Source: Cladobotryum mycophilum
Lineage: Eukaryota > Ascomycota > Sordariomycetes > Hypocreales > Hypocreaceae
Length of the DNA: 64,000 bases
Direction of reading: 5' to 3'
Assembly (NCBI GenBank): GCA_036429605.1
Contig: CM071590.1
Span: forward strand, 4,092,001 to 4,156,000
Numbering within the stretch: the first letter of the stretch is position 1; every line of letters starts with the position of its first letter. The notes below the pieces were generated by a model, which was not told where the DNA came from, searched no databases, and saw only the letters and a list, made by a program, of their open reading frames with translations. The translations under genes and the position numbers were made by a program. Positions 20,279 to 33,117 of this stretch are shown here, piece after piece.

Positions 20279-22983
20279 ATGCGACCTTCCGCCAGGAATA
20301 CTGCCACAGCGGGCCATGACATGCTGCTGTGCCGCACCACTCAGTCTCACCAGCAGCAGCAGCACCACTACCACCATCATCGTCAACGCCTCATCAGCAC
20401 CAAAAACGGGGACGGGGCGTACTTTCAGAACGAAGTAGACGGCCCTTATAACGCTCTCGGTATCGCTGCTCTCCGGAAGAAGGACGATATTTCTCTCCGA
20501 AGCGAAACGGCTGCTTTGCGCAACAACGTCGCTGCACCACGCCGCACTGAAATGTAAGTTTTTATCAGTCAGGAGAAAGTGGCAGCATGCTGGCCCCATT
20601 TCCCCATTCCCAATCACATTCATAAATAAATCACTCTCACAATGCGCATTCGGTGGTCGCTCGTAGCGCATTCTCACTCCATCGTTGATTACACAGCCTC
20701 CAACTAGGAGCGCGATCCCGGAGAGGCAACCCAAAAATTCACACTGATATGATTTCCCCTCACATCGCAACACACTCACTGGCCATCTGACAATGTTTGT
20801 GTATAATTGTCCGATGCGCGCCACCTGCACTGCCCGCCATGCATGCCCTGACCAACCTCGGGAAAATGGTTACCACTGCCTTGAAGGGGCAAACAGCAAA
20901 AGGCTGACATGATGTCCAATCTTAGATATTCTGCAGCTGTTCCTCTAGAGGAGAAAAACTTACCAACTCCCTTATTTGAGCCCCCACCTCGAAATCCTCG
21001 ACGACTACTACGACAACACCAGAAAGACCACCCCTGGCATCTGCCGACCTCAATAGACGAGGAACCCGAAATTATCACTGATTCAGAAACCAACTCTGGT
21101 AGCGACGGAGAAGCTTGTTCTTCGTCCACGTCCTCAAACTTCAAGCTGGCATCAAGCTACACATATCAGCGCTCAGCGCTGGAGGAGATTTCGCCACCAA
21201 GCTCTCCAGATGTTGCGACCGACGATGACGGGTATGCATACATCCCACTTTTCTCTCTCTTTGCTCCTAGTCACACGCTAGGATATTGCTTTCAGCACTG
21301 CAGTTTTACTTTGCTCTTTGATGCATGATTTGAGAGCCACCACTGACTTTGTGCTTTCAACAGTCACTTGTCCGGAGAAGTTTCTCCCATTGATGAGGAC
21401 AATGGCCTCGCTCAGCAGCGATACATAAGAGGCGCGCGATCAGTACAGCAGCCAACGAATCAGTATCAAGGTCATACGCAAACGCAATACAATTACCCAA
21501 ACTCTTATGAAAGGTTTCAGTCCACACCCAGAGATCTTCCAACAACAGACAGCTACTCAACCCAGGGTTCTCTGCCTCGAAGTCATAGAATGCGGTTTGG
21601 TTCAATTGGCGGAAAGAAAACATTTGACCGGCCTCTAAGCCCCGAAGATCGGCCATCAGAAGGCACTTCTAGTTCACTTGGTCAACGCATGCGGTTCCTC
21701 AGCCGAAGGAAAGCTGAGCCTGTTAATGACCACCCAACACCTGGACAAATCTGCGACAGTAGTCCCTATGTTGCGCCTCTTGTTATTCCTCGGAGGAGTA
21801 GCAAACGAGCAAGCCGCATAGGAGGAACTCGGGTAATCTCAGCACCTCTTCCACCTGTCGACTCTTCTCCGGAATCTGAATCGCTTTCGCCCCCTGCCGT
21901 ACTAAGCGATCGAGATCTTTTACCTTCAAAGCTACACAGCAAACCTATTAATTTCGCTACGCCTGCATCGAAGCCTCGCTATGCGACAGAGGATCTTGGC
22001 GGCGCACCTGGACTTTCTACCCCCCTCACCGTGCTTATCCAACCCCACCGTCAAATGATGCTGGGTCTTCGGTGGGCACTTATAGAGCACAATCGCCTTT
22101 TGGTCCTTATTCCAGTCCTAGCCAAGCCAAGGCCATCAGGAGAAAACCCCCGCCATCGTCGGCGCACAGATTTGCGTCCTATGATAACCCGCACCCACTG
22201 TCATCCAGTCCAGTCTATTGGAGCACACCGCGAAGAGCTTCAGCCTCAGCTACGGTTGCTACACCTCCTTCCGAGAGGGCAGTGAATCGCCCCAGTATCG
22301 ACAATACTTGGAAACAGCCGCCGTCACGATTTAGCGTTACTACTTACGCCACATCGAATCCTGGAACCCCTTTACAACCAGGTGATGAGCGGATGTCTAC
22401 AGTCTCGCCACAGTCAACCCCCTTTGTGAATCACAGCAGCCCCTTATCTGAAGAGGACGAATTTGAATCAAGTTTGTACAACCCCTATGCTACCACTAGA
22501 CAAGAGCAATACATGTCAAGTCCATATTCAACTCAGATCAAAGAGGCAGCAACGGCAAGCGATCCCAACATTGACTCCCATATTCGTACCGACGACATTA
22601 TCGACCCCCCTGTTCGCCCTGCTTCGGTCTTATCTACAAGCAAGCCCCTTCCGCCAGCGCCACCGGAATTGTCAGCTTCAGATAATCGGATTGCCCATCT
22701 CAATGCGGTACTTTCAGGGCTAGCTCATCGTCGCATCAACATACTCAAGAGCATCAAACAAATGACCGAATTGATGCCCACAGACAACCTGTTGAACAGT
22801 AATGATGTGCTTCGAAAACGGGAAATAGAAAAGAAGAAAGTAGAGGGCCTGAAGGAAGAACTGGCGGAGATCCAACGTGAGGAGTACGAGTTGGGATTGA
22901 AGCTACATAGGGCTTACAAGCGTCAGGACAAGGAGACAGTCTTTGAGCCGACAACACTTTGGGTGAGAAGGATTACGGGATAA
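20279..22983 (+). CDS. Disordered protein with C-terminal coiled coil (frame interrupted)
   Basis: Three exons: 20279-20553 (GTAAGT donor), 20926-21231 (acceptor CTTAG, donor GTATGC) and 21364-22983 (acceptor CAACAG). The N-terminus is His/Gln-rich. The middle is Ser/Pro-rich, with repeated short basic segments such as RMRFGSIGGKK and RMRFLSRRK. The C-terminal about 90 residues form a charged coiled coil (LNAVLSGLAHRRINILKSIK, then KREIEKKKVEGLKEELAEIQREEYELGLKLHRAYKRQ). In exon 3 the frame shifts at a six-C run (22020-22025). One extra C joins LSTP to PHRAYPTPPSND and makes the total 2,202 nt (733 residues). I do not recognise the family. The coiled coil suggests a scaffold or cytoskeletal/signalling role, which is only inference. 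Confidence 0.7.
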
Positions 22984-23197
22984 ATGGTATGGCGTTGGGA
23001 AGTTCAATGCTTGGTATATATAGCCGTTCTAGAACATATCATGTCAGGTTATTTCATGTTGTCATGACGGGAATCACGATGGGAGCATATTGGGGCATGG
23101 CGAATCTGGTAACATTATTTGGCATTATTTATCTGATTTAACGATTAGTTACTTGTTCATATTCTGAATGACTGAATGACGAAATTTTACTCTATTT

Positions 23198-23974
23198 CTA
23201 TGAGATGGGGTTCTTTAGCTTGGATAGAATCCACAAAAGAAGCATCACGCAGAAACAAAGAGCCTCTAGCTCGCCCTGATGTAGTATGAATGTCACTATC
23301 AAGAAGTGAATCCAGGCTACGACGGCTATAGGAAGGACGATCCATCGGTAGAGCCACCATGTTACTCTGATATGGAAAGAAAATCGCCTACAGAGCTCTT
23401 GCATGATGCGAGAGATGCTGATGTGGCAAATTGCTACGATGACGCTCCAGATTTGTCGGACCTTCAACGTCGTGTCATCGAAGGAGTTGCATCCCAAGAT
23501 GTAGAACCTTGGGAAGTGGACGGTGAGCAATCGGGAGACGCGTGTGGCTATGATTTGCTTCCAGAAGTAGCAAAAGATGCGGGTTGCTTCGTAGTAGATC
23601 TGCAAGGTTAGCCATATATATTGATATCTTCCTGTCAAGACGTAGTGTGTATGACCAACGGCCCACGCGATAACGGCCAGGAGGAGCTTGGATCCGTAGC
23701 GGATGAGCTGCACGAGGCGTAGGACGAGGGCCGTCATGGCTCTGAGGTACAGGCACACGCCCTTGTAGACGGACTCGAGGGTGGCGTAGGGTGCCATGAC
23801 CTCGGCAAATGCAACGAAGATGACGGATATGAAGAGGGTGGAGAGGGCGGTCTGCCATGATGGGATGGTTTGGGGTGCTAGGTAGAATATGCTGAGGAGG
23901 ACGAGACTGGCGGAACTGAATTCCGTTACTGGAATGCTTGTCAGGCTGTCTCGGAAGATGGGGAGGCTGGACAT
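23198..23974 (-). CDS. Membrane protein, unknown function
   Basis: A 258-residue single-exon protein from ATG at 23974. Hydrophobic segments occur at about residues 22-36, 42-62, 85-105 and in the C-terminal 60 residues (LYRWIVLPIAVVAWIHFLIVTFIL and LCFCVMLLLWILSKL). Aromatic residues are abundant. There is no signal peptide or catalytic motif and I cannot assign a family. The gene is tail-to-tail with the coiled-coil gene, with about 214 bp between stops. Confidence 0.6.
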   Translation of the reverse strand: MSSLPIFRDSLTSIPVTEFSSASLVLLSIFYLAPQTIPSWQTALSTLFISVIFVAFAEVMAPYATLESVYKGVCLYLRAMTALVLRLVQLIRYGSKLLLAVIAWAVGHTHYVLTGRYQYIWLTLQIYYEATRIFCYFWKQIIATRVSRLLTVHFPRFYILGCNSFDDTTLKVRQIWSVIVAICHISISRIMQELCRRFSFHIRVTWWLYRWIVLPIAVVAWIHFLIVTFILHQGELEALCFCVMLLLWILSKLKNPIS

Positions 23975-25064
23975 GGTTAAGGAGTTAGCTTGGGCTGGTC
24001 ATTCGAGGGGGCGGTGGATGGCGGGTGTGAGGTTCCAGATTGTGAGTTCTGTTGCTCCGGTGTGTATCTTGAGAGGCCATGGCATTGGGGTATATATCTA
24101 TGCGGGTTAACAAAGGTGTTATTATGAATGCTGGATAGGAGGTGTTCATTAACGTTGTTCTGTGCTTTGAACGACTCTCATACAAGCAGCTGCATTGCCA
24201 AATATGTTTTTATAAACTGAACAGGCATATTAGAATCAAGTTCATGTCTAGAGGTGAAGTTGCTACTATGATTCATAGTTGCATCATGACGAGTGTTGGC
24301 TCTGTTCTCATGTTCTCCTGCAAGAGGTTCTATTTGTGATCTAAAACATAACTGTTCATTGTGCTGCAGCAATTGACCCTTATGTTCCCACACTATTATA
24401 AATTCAGAAACTATTGATGATGCTGCCATTGTCATGGTTCTGGTTGCGCGGAGGCACAAAGAAAACTCCTCGTGAATGTGCCGACTTGTTCATCTACCGT
24501 TAGAGGAGAGAAAGCGGACAAGATGTTCTTCGATATGCACCAAGGGGGTGATGAATTGTGCATTTATGGGAACGATGAAGCCTCATTCGTCGCCACCAAG
24601 AGATGCAAAAAGAAAGATTCAACAAAGAGAGCAGCACTGAGGACTGGCAGCAAGATTCAGTGACGAGGGAGCCTACGAGAAACAAAACTCCAGCAAGTGA
24701 GTGATATAAGCTCACCAGAAAGAATCCAGCATCAGGGACGAGCAAAATGGAACGACAGGTTTTAGCTACGAACTTACATATACACACATTATCACGGGAT
24801 AGAACTCGGGTTCATGAATTGGAACCGCGAGTACAGTTGCGCTTTATAAACATGGAAACACGAAATTCCTCATCTCTATTGCGTCGGGGTATCATTTCTA
24901 GGTATAACAAAGACAGTCTTTTTATAGATGCAACTAAAACGTATCCAAACTCTTGCAGAGATTCATCAAGGTCGAGGTCAAGCAATACACCTCACCCCTC
25001 CAAAAGGTCAGGCTCTCCATCCGTCTCCTAACACCCCAACACCCCCCCCTTTTTTTTTTCCACA
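23975..25064. other. Intergenic
   Basis: It lies upstream of the membrane-protein gene and downstream of the acidic-tail gene, both on the minus strand. Short ORFs only. A T-run with C-run (CCCCCCCCTTTTTTTTTT-like) occurs near 25044-25061. Confidence 0.45.
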
Positions 25065-26023
25065 TCACGATGTCCCAAAAGTAAAGTCGCCCTCATCAAT
25101 TTCCAGCTCCCCGTAAATATTCATGCTCTCATAAAGATCCATGGTCTCATCAAGATCCAGCTCCTCATCAAAATCCACGTCTTCCTCATCAATATACTCC
25201 AACGGGAGCTTAAACTTCCCCGCCTGGGCCTTCAACCTCAAGCGCAACTTAACCTCGGTCGCAAACACGCCCCCTCCTCAAGCTTATCATTCATGTGCTC
25301 CACAGAATCAATCTGGAACAGCAGCGGCTCGACCAGCTTGGTACTGTCAATCTCGTGGGATCTGTTCTCGGTGACGCGCAGCGCGACGCAGAGGTAGCGC
25401 TGAGCGGAGCCGTGCATGATGCGGATCTGGATAGAGTCCATCCACTCGTAGGGCACGATGTCGTGGGTTGGGGAGAGCTGCAGCTCCCAGCAGAGGTCGC
25501 TGTTCTTGACCTCGTCCATCATGATGAGCTCGAAGTTGAGGGATACGCACCACGGGATGGCATCTATGAGCTCAAGGGTGCGGACGAGGCTAAACGGGGG
25601 AACGAGCTTGTCGTAGGGCCTGCCTTCTTCGTACTGCGTTGCGTCTCCGCTGGTGGTGATTTGCACGGTGGTGATAGCGTCTCCCGGTTTGCCCGCAGAC
25701 TTGGGAAGCAAGACATGCTGAACGTTGGACCTCTGCCCGTGAGCTAAACCACCGCTCCCTTCAATATACCTACATGACGGAGAAGGTGTTCTGAAGCGCA
25801 GCACCTCATCCTCATCACCCTCTTGGTAAGCCATGTAGATCTTAAACACGTTAGCCGCCACGCTCTTCGAAGTAGCTTCAATGATAGTGGCGTTCCACGG
25901 AAGAGCAGACATGGTACTCGATGGTACGCTGTTGTAAATGACGGGGTTACCGCGATTACGAGGACTCTCGAGTGTTTCGTCGTGGTACGAAATACCAACG
26001 CTGTCTGAAATTACACGAGCCAT
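25065..26023 (-). CDS. Unknown protein with acidic C-terminus (frame interrupted)
   Basis: Starts at ATG 26023 (MARVISDSVGISYHDETLE). The frame is open to about residue 250, where it runs into sequence with a different character (CLRPRLSCA, stop). The +1 frame immediately offers VFATEVKLRLRLKAQAGKF, then a very acidic tail (DEEDVDFDEELDLDE) ending at 25065. The switch point is a five-G/C run at 25270-25274. One added base gives EEGGVFATEV and an exact 960-nt gene (319 residues). The central part looks like a beta-rich globular domain (WELQLSPTHDIVPYEWMDS, IQIRIMHGSAQRYLCVALRV). The family is not recognised. Confidence 0.65.
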
Positions 26024-26729
26024 TGTGATTTCTCGGTCAAGAAAGCTATGAATGAATGAAGGAAGGGAAGTGCAGATAGGTAGGATGGATGCTCTGTTGG
26101 TATATAGATAAATACGATCATGGCGATGAGAAACTCAGTGATTTGTTGTGGTATAAGTATTCGGCGAAACCTATCTTTACCGTGATGCAAAACCTCAAAC
26201 ACTACATGAATCGAATGGTGTCGATTCTCCTACCAAGGCCCTACCGTTTATGTGATCATATGAAAGAGTTCAGGTTGACTTATCATGAGAACCTCTTGTG
26301 AATTGCTTGACCTTTCAGTGCGCGGAACTTCAATAGTAGTAAGCTACTTGAGAGGTTGCCATTCAGTTATATGTTACTCTTCTAGGTCATGAATTTATGC
26401 AAAGAAAATGGAATTGACAAGGCCGTCGAATAAGCCTTTGGACAACAGAGCCTTGACCTCTCATTGGCCTAAGAACACCGACAGCGATTGTCATTTTCAC
26501 CATAAACAAAGACATCACGAAGCAAACAAGATAAAGAACCGACAGGTAGTTTCAATCATATCGCCTTTGGTAATTAATGCATCATATCTAAGTTTTAAAC
26601 AAGACTGGTATACATAAAAAGATATTAACCCGCAGGCCATGGGGTATGAGCATATACACTGAACAAATTCATCACAATTGATATCTTCCTCCCCGAAACT
26701 CCTTCCTTTATTCCCTTTTTTCGTGTCCC
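26024..26729. other. Intergenic
   Basis: It lies between two minus-strand genes: promoter of the 26023 gene on the left, 3' flank of the hydrolase on the right. No supported ORF or repeat. Confidence 0.45.
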
Positions 26730-27761
26730 TTAGTGAGTTTTCAACCAGTCAAGCAGAACCTTGTTGAAGGCGGTAGGGTCCGAAATCTGAGGGGCGTGAC
26801 CCAGAGTAGGGAACTGGTGCAGCGTGCAACGGGGAATCTGGGCGGCAACCTGGGGTCCAAGGACGTTGAAGTGGCCAAGTGTGGCGAGGACAGCGGGAGG
26901 AGCCCACTGTCCAATGGCTGTCGCGTCCTTGTCGCCGACGATGAGAAGAGTCTTGGGCTTGAGGTCTTTGAAGAAGGGAGCGATGGGCTGGGTCAAGACT
27001 AGGTCGACGATTTGGCCCTGGTTCTTGATGTAGTTGTTGCGCTGAGGGCCGTTGTAGATGTTGACGAGCATGTTGACCCAAACATCGTAGGAAGGCTGCC
27101 ACTGGCCGACGTAGTAGAACTGCTGCTCGTAGCCCTTGATGGAGGCAAAGGTGGAGGAGGCCTCCTGCTTGATGTTGTCGTCGATGCTGATGTACGGGAC
27201 ACCCTTCTGAACGTAGTCCTCAAGGCCAATGGGGTCAACAAGAACGAGTCGATCGACGCTATCGGCGTACTGCAGAGAGAAGCGGGTGCTGAGCATGCCG
27301 CCGAGAGAGTGGCCAATGACGGTGACGTTGCCAATGCTGAGCGTGTTGAGCAGGCCACGAGTGTTCCAGGCGAGCTGGCTCAAGCTGAACTGGAAGTTGG
27401 CAGGCTTTGTGCTCTTGCAGAAGCCAATCTGGTCGGGAGCAATAACACGCCATCCAGCGCCCGTCAACGCCTTGATCTGTCCACCCCAAGTAGGACCGCA
27501 GAAGTTCTTGCCGTGTAAGAGGACGGCCGTCTTTCCATTGGGTTTGCAGCTGGGCTTGATATCCATAAAGGCCATCTGAAGCTCCTGCTGCTGGACGCTG
27601 AACTTGAAGACCTTGACGGGGTAAGGATACGTAAAGTTGGAGCCATTGAGCTCGTCGGGGAAGGGACCGTTGAGAATGACGCCTGTGGCAGCCTGAGCAG
27701 CGGCGACACCAGTCGAGAGCAGGCTGGTGGCCAGCGCCGAGACGAGGAGGCCAAACTTCAT
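26730..27761 (-). CDS. Secreted alpha/beta hydrolase
   Basis: A 343-residue single-exon protein with an N-terminal signal peptide (MKFGLLVSALATSLLSTGVAA). The alpha/beta-hydrolase fold shows the oxyanion LLHGKNF (about 81-87), the strand APDQIGFCKS, and the nucleophile elbow GHSLGG with Ser152. A likely acid is Asp279 in LLIVGDKDA, and the catalytic His322 is in TLGHAPQ. The overall pattern resembles the epoxide-hydrolase/haloperoxidase/esterase group rather than lipases. Extracellular hydrolysis of an ester, epoxide or similar bond is likely; the substrate cannot be told. The frame is intact and the length is normal for the fold. Confidence 0.87.
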   Translation of the reverse strand: MKFGLLVSALATSLLSTGVAAAQAATGVILNGPFPDELNGSNFTYPYPVKVFKFSVQQQELQMAFMDIKPSCKPNGKTAVLLHGKNFCGPTWGGQIKALTGAGWRVIAPDQIGFCKSTKPANFQFSLSQLAWNTRGLLNTLSIGNVTVIGHSLGGMLSTRFSLQYADSVDRLVLVDPIGLEDYVQKGVPYISIDDNIKQEASSTFASIKGYEQQFYYVGQWQPSYDVWVNMLVNIYNGPQRNNYIKNQGQIVDLVLTQPIAPFFKDLKPKTLLIVGDKDATAIGQWAPPAVLATLGHFNVLGPQVAAQIPRCTLHQFPTLGHAPQISDPTAFNKVLLDWLKTH

Positions 27762-30700
27762 GATGACTGATTCGCGTGTAGTCGTACACTCGTATTAGAG
27801 GATTATACGGATATAATATGGGGCAGTATTAGATGGAAATGTAGAATGAGGAGGGGGAAGATGAAAGATGTAAGATTGAGATGAGGTAACACGCGGGAAC
27901 AAGATGAGACAGGTGAGACAATTCGCACGTGGCAAGACGAAGCTTTCCCCCAAAGGAAAGTCAATTGGAATGGCAGGTCGAGAGGGGGGTGTCAAGACCT
28001 TTTAAAGGGAAGGAATGCAATTAAAAGAAGAAAAGAAAGGAAAGAGAGAAGGAGAAAAAAGAGTTGATGATGCTTACGAGTTCGTAGAATCAAAGACGCA
28101 TCCAATGTGGGTGGTCCAGTCTCTATTCGTTCCTAGCGTAGCATCTCCCACTGATGATGCCTGCAACTTGTACTCGGATCCGCGCTTTGACAGGGCCATT
28201 GGATATGGGCCTACCACTCATTACAGGGGACTAAGGCGTATCCATCCAGTATAATTCGAGAAGTTTGTCCGTGGTTTAGTGAGGTGGTGGCTTTCCTGAT
28301 GCAGTACCTTTCCGGCCAGTCTTGGCATGGATATGGATGCAATTTTAGGCAATTTTTTTGAGAATAGATTGAATGACATTGCAAAAATGAAATAAATTGT
28401 GATATATGAAATTGCATCTGAGACTAGCCCGTGAACTGCCATAACAGCCTGAATGGGATCCCATATGGCTTGTGTTTCTGAAAGCAGAAAACAACTTCGT
28501 CATACCATCCCCATCAACAAGACCCCCTTCTCAAAGTCCCTCCTCATCTCACCCCCAGAGCCCTCCTTCAGCTCCCCCCAATGCTACCCAAAATATCTTC
28601 ACACCTCATGCCATGCATGTCTTTGCCACGCGGACCCGTTGCAACTTGTCAAGCTGGGCTCCATCTTCAACACCAAAGAGGGTTCCATTCGCCACGTTGT
28701 TCGGCTAACCTGAGAACAACCCAAGAAGTCTAAAATAAAAATCCCAATCCCAAACCCCCATCACTACCATCGCCGCACTTGATCTCAAAGCGGACAAGGA
28801 TGCGGTCCCTTGCATGCCTCCAACTCAGTGGTCAAAACTCGTGCCAACCATTCAACGCTCGAGCTGAACGCCATTTCATTCAGCCTCTCCTAAGTCCCTG
28901 ACTTGACTTTCTCTCGCTCCCAGAACGTCCAGCTAACCAGATTTAGTCTCAACCTAGAGATCGAAATGGCTTTTGCTGGTGTCGGATGTTGGTAATTGAT
29001 TGATGAACCCAATTTATCTGGTTCCCCTCTTCAGCTTGTCAAGCTGCCAAGATACCCGCAAGCAGAACAAGAAACTGCACACGTAACTCTCAGACGCCGT
29101 GGCTCTGCTGAAGCATCATGAACTCAAATAAAGCCCCGAATAACACAAAACTCGGTCGACATGTGGCGTCTTGTAAAAGCCTCGAAGCTATTTCGAACAA
29201 ACTCCCAAAATCGGAACCGCATTGTCCCGTGCCCGTTTGGTGTTCATGGCGAATCTAATAGTCTCTTCTTCAAGAAGCAAAAAAAGGTCAACCGGTGGTC
29301 AGCGGATGCAGCCATTGACACAACGATTGACACCGTGTATCCAAGCTTATTCGCGGCATTTCCACATAATGATGAGTATTTCTTTTTCCTTTGTTCTTGT
29401 TCTCTCAATGAGGAATCATTCGCTCCCGTGCAAACGTCAACAAGGTCACTTTGCATCCGCGCAAAAATAAACACGGGCCAGGAACTCCCATTGCGACGGA
29501 ACGAACGTCCCACATAACGTTGGGCCGTGGGTTCCGGCGCGCGGGCCCCACGGCAGCACGGCAACACTCAATGGATACCACCCAACACCTGAAGTACTTC
29601 AACCCGGGACTGCGGCACAGGCCAAGACTGAATCACTTATTCGTCCATCGACAGAGTTTGTTACCAACGACCCAGCAGTATGGTTCGGCCAAATTCTGGG
29701 TCTTTCTTGTAACTCACAACTCATGCCCCATCTTTCATGATGATTTCTCTCCATCTGGCCTCTTCGGCTAACCTTAAAGGAGTAGAAAGCACACACAGCG
29801 ATACCCTCGGCTCAAAAAATATTCTCCTACGACTGCATTGGGTTGAAGGAGATTGTTCGACCTGAAGCCGCAACTGAGCATGAATTGAAGCCAGACTTAT
29901 CTTTGATACTGTGCTAGAATCAGCTGTGAACAAATCGTCAGCCATCCCGCAAACCTTGGGTTTCAAAGATCTAGAGGTACGCTCAAAGTGGTAACTCCTT
30001 TGACGATCATCGTATAAGCTCGACAAAGTAGTACCCCACAATGCATCGCTCGAACCGAAATGAAGCGTCGATTTCAAACGAGCGACATTATCAGGGCCTG
30101 GGTTTTTTTTTCCAATTCTAGCTTTTGCCATGGAAAAATTCGATGCCGTAGTGCCAAAAGCTGCGATTTGTGTACTCTCGGCCAATCTACCTAATATGGT
30201 CAGTACCTGGGCATGATTTATTCAAGTAAATGGCATTGTTATAAAGGGTCTGATTGCGGTGGGCATAGCAACTTAAATGCCCCGAAACTTGGCGATAGGA
30301 CAAACCCTTAATATTATTGTAATTGAGTGCGTTCCTTGATCGGAATTGATGCCATTGGAGCGATTTAGCTCATCTGCAGAAACCGTTTCTGATGTGAGGG
30401 TTATTGTCTCATGTAGATGGCCAAACCACCTTGTTACGGGAGTGTTGTCCGATCTAGGCAGGATAAAGAGATTCTAATTGCTGTCTCCTGACAAGGATGA
30501 GGCACCCTGGCATTGTTGAAGATTGCATCATGGGCCACGATTCGTGAGGGATGAATGGACCCCTGGCAACCATGTTTGGCTATGCGGAGTTTTGGGAAGC
30601 TGTTGGTTGGAATGTGCATCAGTGTTAATAACCTTGCAGCTCAATGTCATGGCTAACTCATCTTCAGAATTAACATGTTGCAGTGGAGGCAGCAATTGGG

Positions 30701-33117
30701 GTTCTTCCGTTTCAGGCGATTCCGAGGCCCTTGAGCGGATATTCGCTATGGATCCACGCTGCAAGTCGTTCCACCTGCTGCTTGAGTGCGGTACCTTTCA
30801 CGATGAACTAATGATGAATGTGGGCCGAAGCACAAAAGAAGGCAGTAAAAATAATGATTTGTAGATAATCTAAAGAGATTTCGATTTCTGTTTCTTCGGT
30901 ATGGTCACGTAATGAATTGGAGAAGAGACGGTTGTAGGATTAGATCAGCAATTTGATGGCGATTGATCGCTAAGGCAGGCAGGTCCGATGCCTGATCCAG
31001 GAATCCTTTGACGCAACATGCAGGAACAGTGTTACACGACTTGTTCCTTCCCGCAAGAACGGACGTTGACCCCACCAACGTACAATGAAGTAATGCAATG
31101 CCTCTCTCTTCATACTACCAGATATCAAAAAGCAAATCATGACCTGACAAATACTTCATAATAGCGCATGTGAGCAGAAGAATCCATGTTTACCTACTTG
31201 AGGCACGAGATATCATGACTCGCGCCTTTCCTTTCAGCGCTGTCAACTGTGCTAATCCTCCGGTGGCTTGACGCCAAAGACGATAATCCTCAGCCACTTC
31301 ACAGTCAGAGTGTGCGTGCGCATCTATCAAGATGGCCTGATACGTGAGAAGTGACACTTTTTCTGTGGAAAAATGAACTCTATGGCTTGCGTCTGATGGA
31401 ATGATCTACCGGATCGTCCCAGGCACTTGATCGATTGATTAAGCAAGCACAGCCATCACCAAGACTCAACCCCCGTGCGTAAGGCACATCGGGGTCCAGA
31501 ACTGTCACTAAGAGGTCGCACATCACGAACCATTTGACAGCTTGCACCGTCCAAGACATTGCTTTAAGACTTGGCAGCGACTTTTCAGGGCGCGCGCACA
31601 GAAAGAGGTAAATAACGCTAGATGGCGAAGTTGTATCTCTTCTGAGCGTGATATGTGGTGGCGGCAGTTCTCAGATGAGCCAATATTCAACCAATCTCAA
31701 ATCCAAGAAGCCAGTGGACAACTATCTAAAATGCCAAGTAATGATGCAGCCCTCATTACTGGGTACCTGAACTTGAGAAAGGGGTCAGGGGAGCAACAAT
31801 ACAGTACGCGTACATGAGAACACTGAATCGATGAAGCCCAGTCAAAGGTGCTCGAGATCGGATCAACTTCCCCAGACTGGCATAGACCACCTCTCCCTGG
31901 TATTTCAGGGTGTTGAATATTCGCTAAGCCAGGTATGCTAGCCGATGAGAGCATATCCAGGTTGTTGACAATCCTGGCATTACCCACTCGCACCCAAAAG
32001 ATCATGTCAAAAGCATTTTCCAAGGCCAAGCCAGACACTGTCTTGCGGCTCTCTCCAGCGCTCCTTCGGTCTCATCAGCCCATGTCTCTCGTTGCTTCTG
32101 CTGTCCTTTGTATAGCATCATTCCCCACCACCCTTCCAAGACAGCTGGACTTTTTGGAATATCTCGTCAAGAGACAAAAGAAAACATTACACACAGGCCT
32201 CCGAAAACCGAAGCGCCCCCAAACGCCCAGCCTTGTCTACCGAGCTGTTCATCGAAGCCGTTGGGTCAAACTTGAGAGAAGCCACAAGCCCAGCTCTCTA
32301 AGCGTCATGCGAAGCCAAACGCATTGGGACTAATCCGTCGACTAGAGATGCGCCCGTTCATACTTCCCGATTCTCTATCCCTGTCACGTCTAAGCTCATT
32401 CGGTCATGTCTGTTCAGCCCGCTGGTGTTCAATGAATGTCGTCGCCCTCCTCCCTTTCGTCGTTCTCGCTGCTGTCACCAATAGCACGGCCAAATCGAGC
32501 AAGAGGAGACCAGATGATTTGCGATCAAAAGCAAAATCAGAACGCCATTCTTTTCTTTTGTAAAGGTCGCATAGATGGTAATTCTATTCATCCAGCCAAA
32601 CAGATCCGAGTGTCCACTCTCAACCATCAAGCTCTTACCAAGGGATGGAATCATGGTCTGTCCTGGTTGGATCCCGCGCGCCACGCGCATCCAGAGCCAG
32701 AGGCAAACGGGATCCTCCGTTGATAAATTTTCCCCCTCTGTGCGGTATGCATGAGTACATTGATGCCAAGTCTGCGGAGTATAGACGAATACCTAGTATA
32801 CTGGCGAGCCGTATCCCTGCCCTTTCTTAATGCGCGCCGTCTGCGGAGCAGCTGACAAGGTAGGTGTCTTGGTGTCTCTCGCCAGAAACAACGTTACCAG
32901 ATCCGCGCAATCTCTTTAGTTCACACCTTTTCAGACAGCATTTTCCTTTCAAGTCTTTTGGGACTAAATATCTCCGCATGCCCATCCTTTGGCGGATCGT
33001 CGTCCCGAAGACTTCTGTTGGCCAACATCATCTGTTCCTCGGGCTGTTAGAACACAACTGTCGCTTGTTCTACCGCCAACAGCAGCAGCAACGCTCGTTT
33101 TCTTGGCCGTACCGACC
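27762..33117. other. Largest gene-free stretch (about 5.4 kb)
   Basis: No gene with domain, signal or splice support on either strand. Small frames at 29161-29517, 29721-30185, 31542-31817 and 31935-32333 were inspected and not recognised. Base composition is not strongly AT-skewed, so massive RIP decay is not obvious. It may hold a non-coding transcript, an old decayed element or a long promoter. Confidence 0.4.

Noticed and set aside
22018..22028. Programmed ribosomal frameshifting as an explanation for the frame breaks
   Set aside because: The same kind of break occurs in five unrelated genes, always at G/C runs and without a slippery heptamer plus structure, so sequence error is simpler.
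29721..30185. 154-codon minus-strand frame in the gene-free interval
   Set aside because: It begins at TTG, the first ATG is internal, and nothing in the product is recognisable.
31935..32333. 132-codon plus-strand frame
   Set aside because: No family signature in any of the three frames across this stretch; overlapping frames are equally open.
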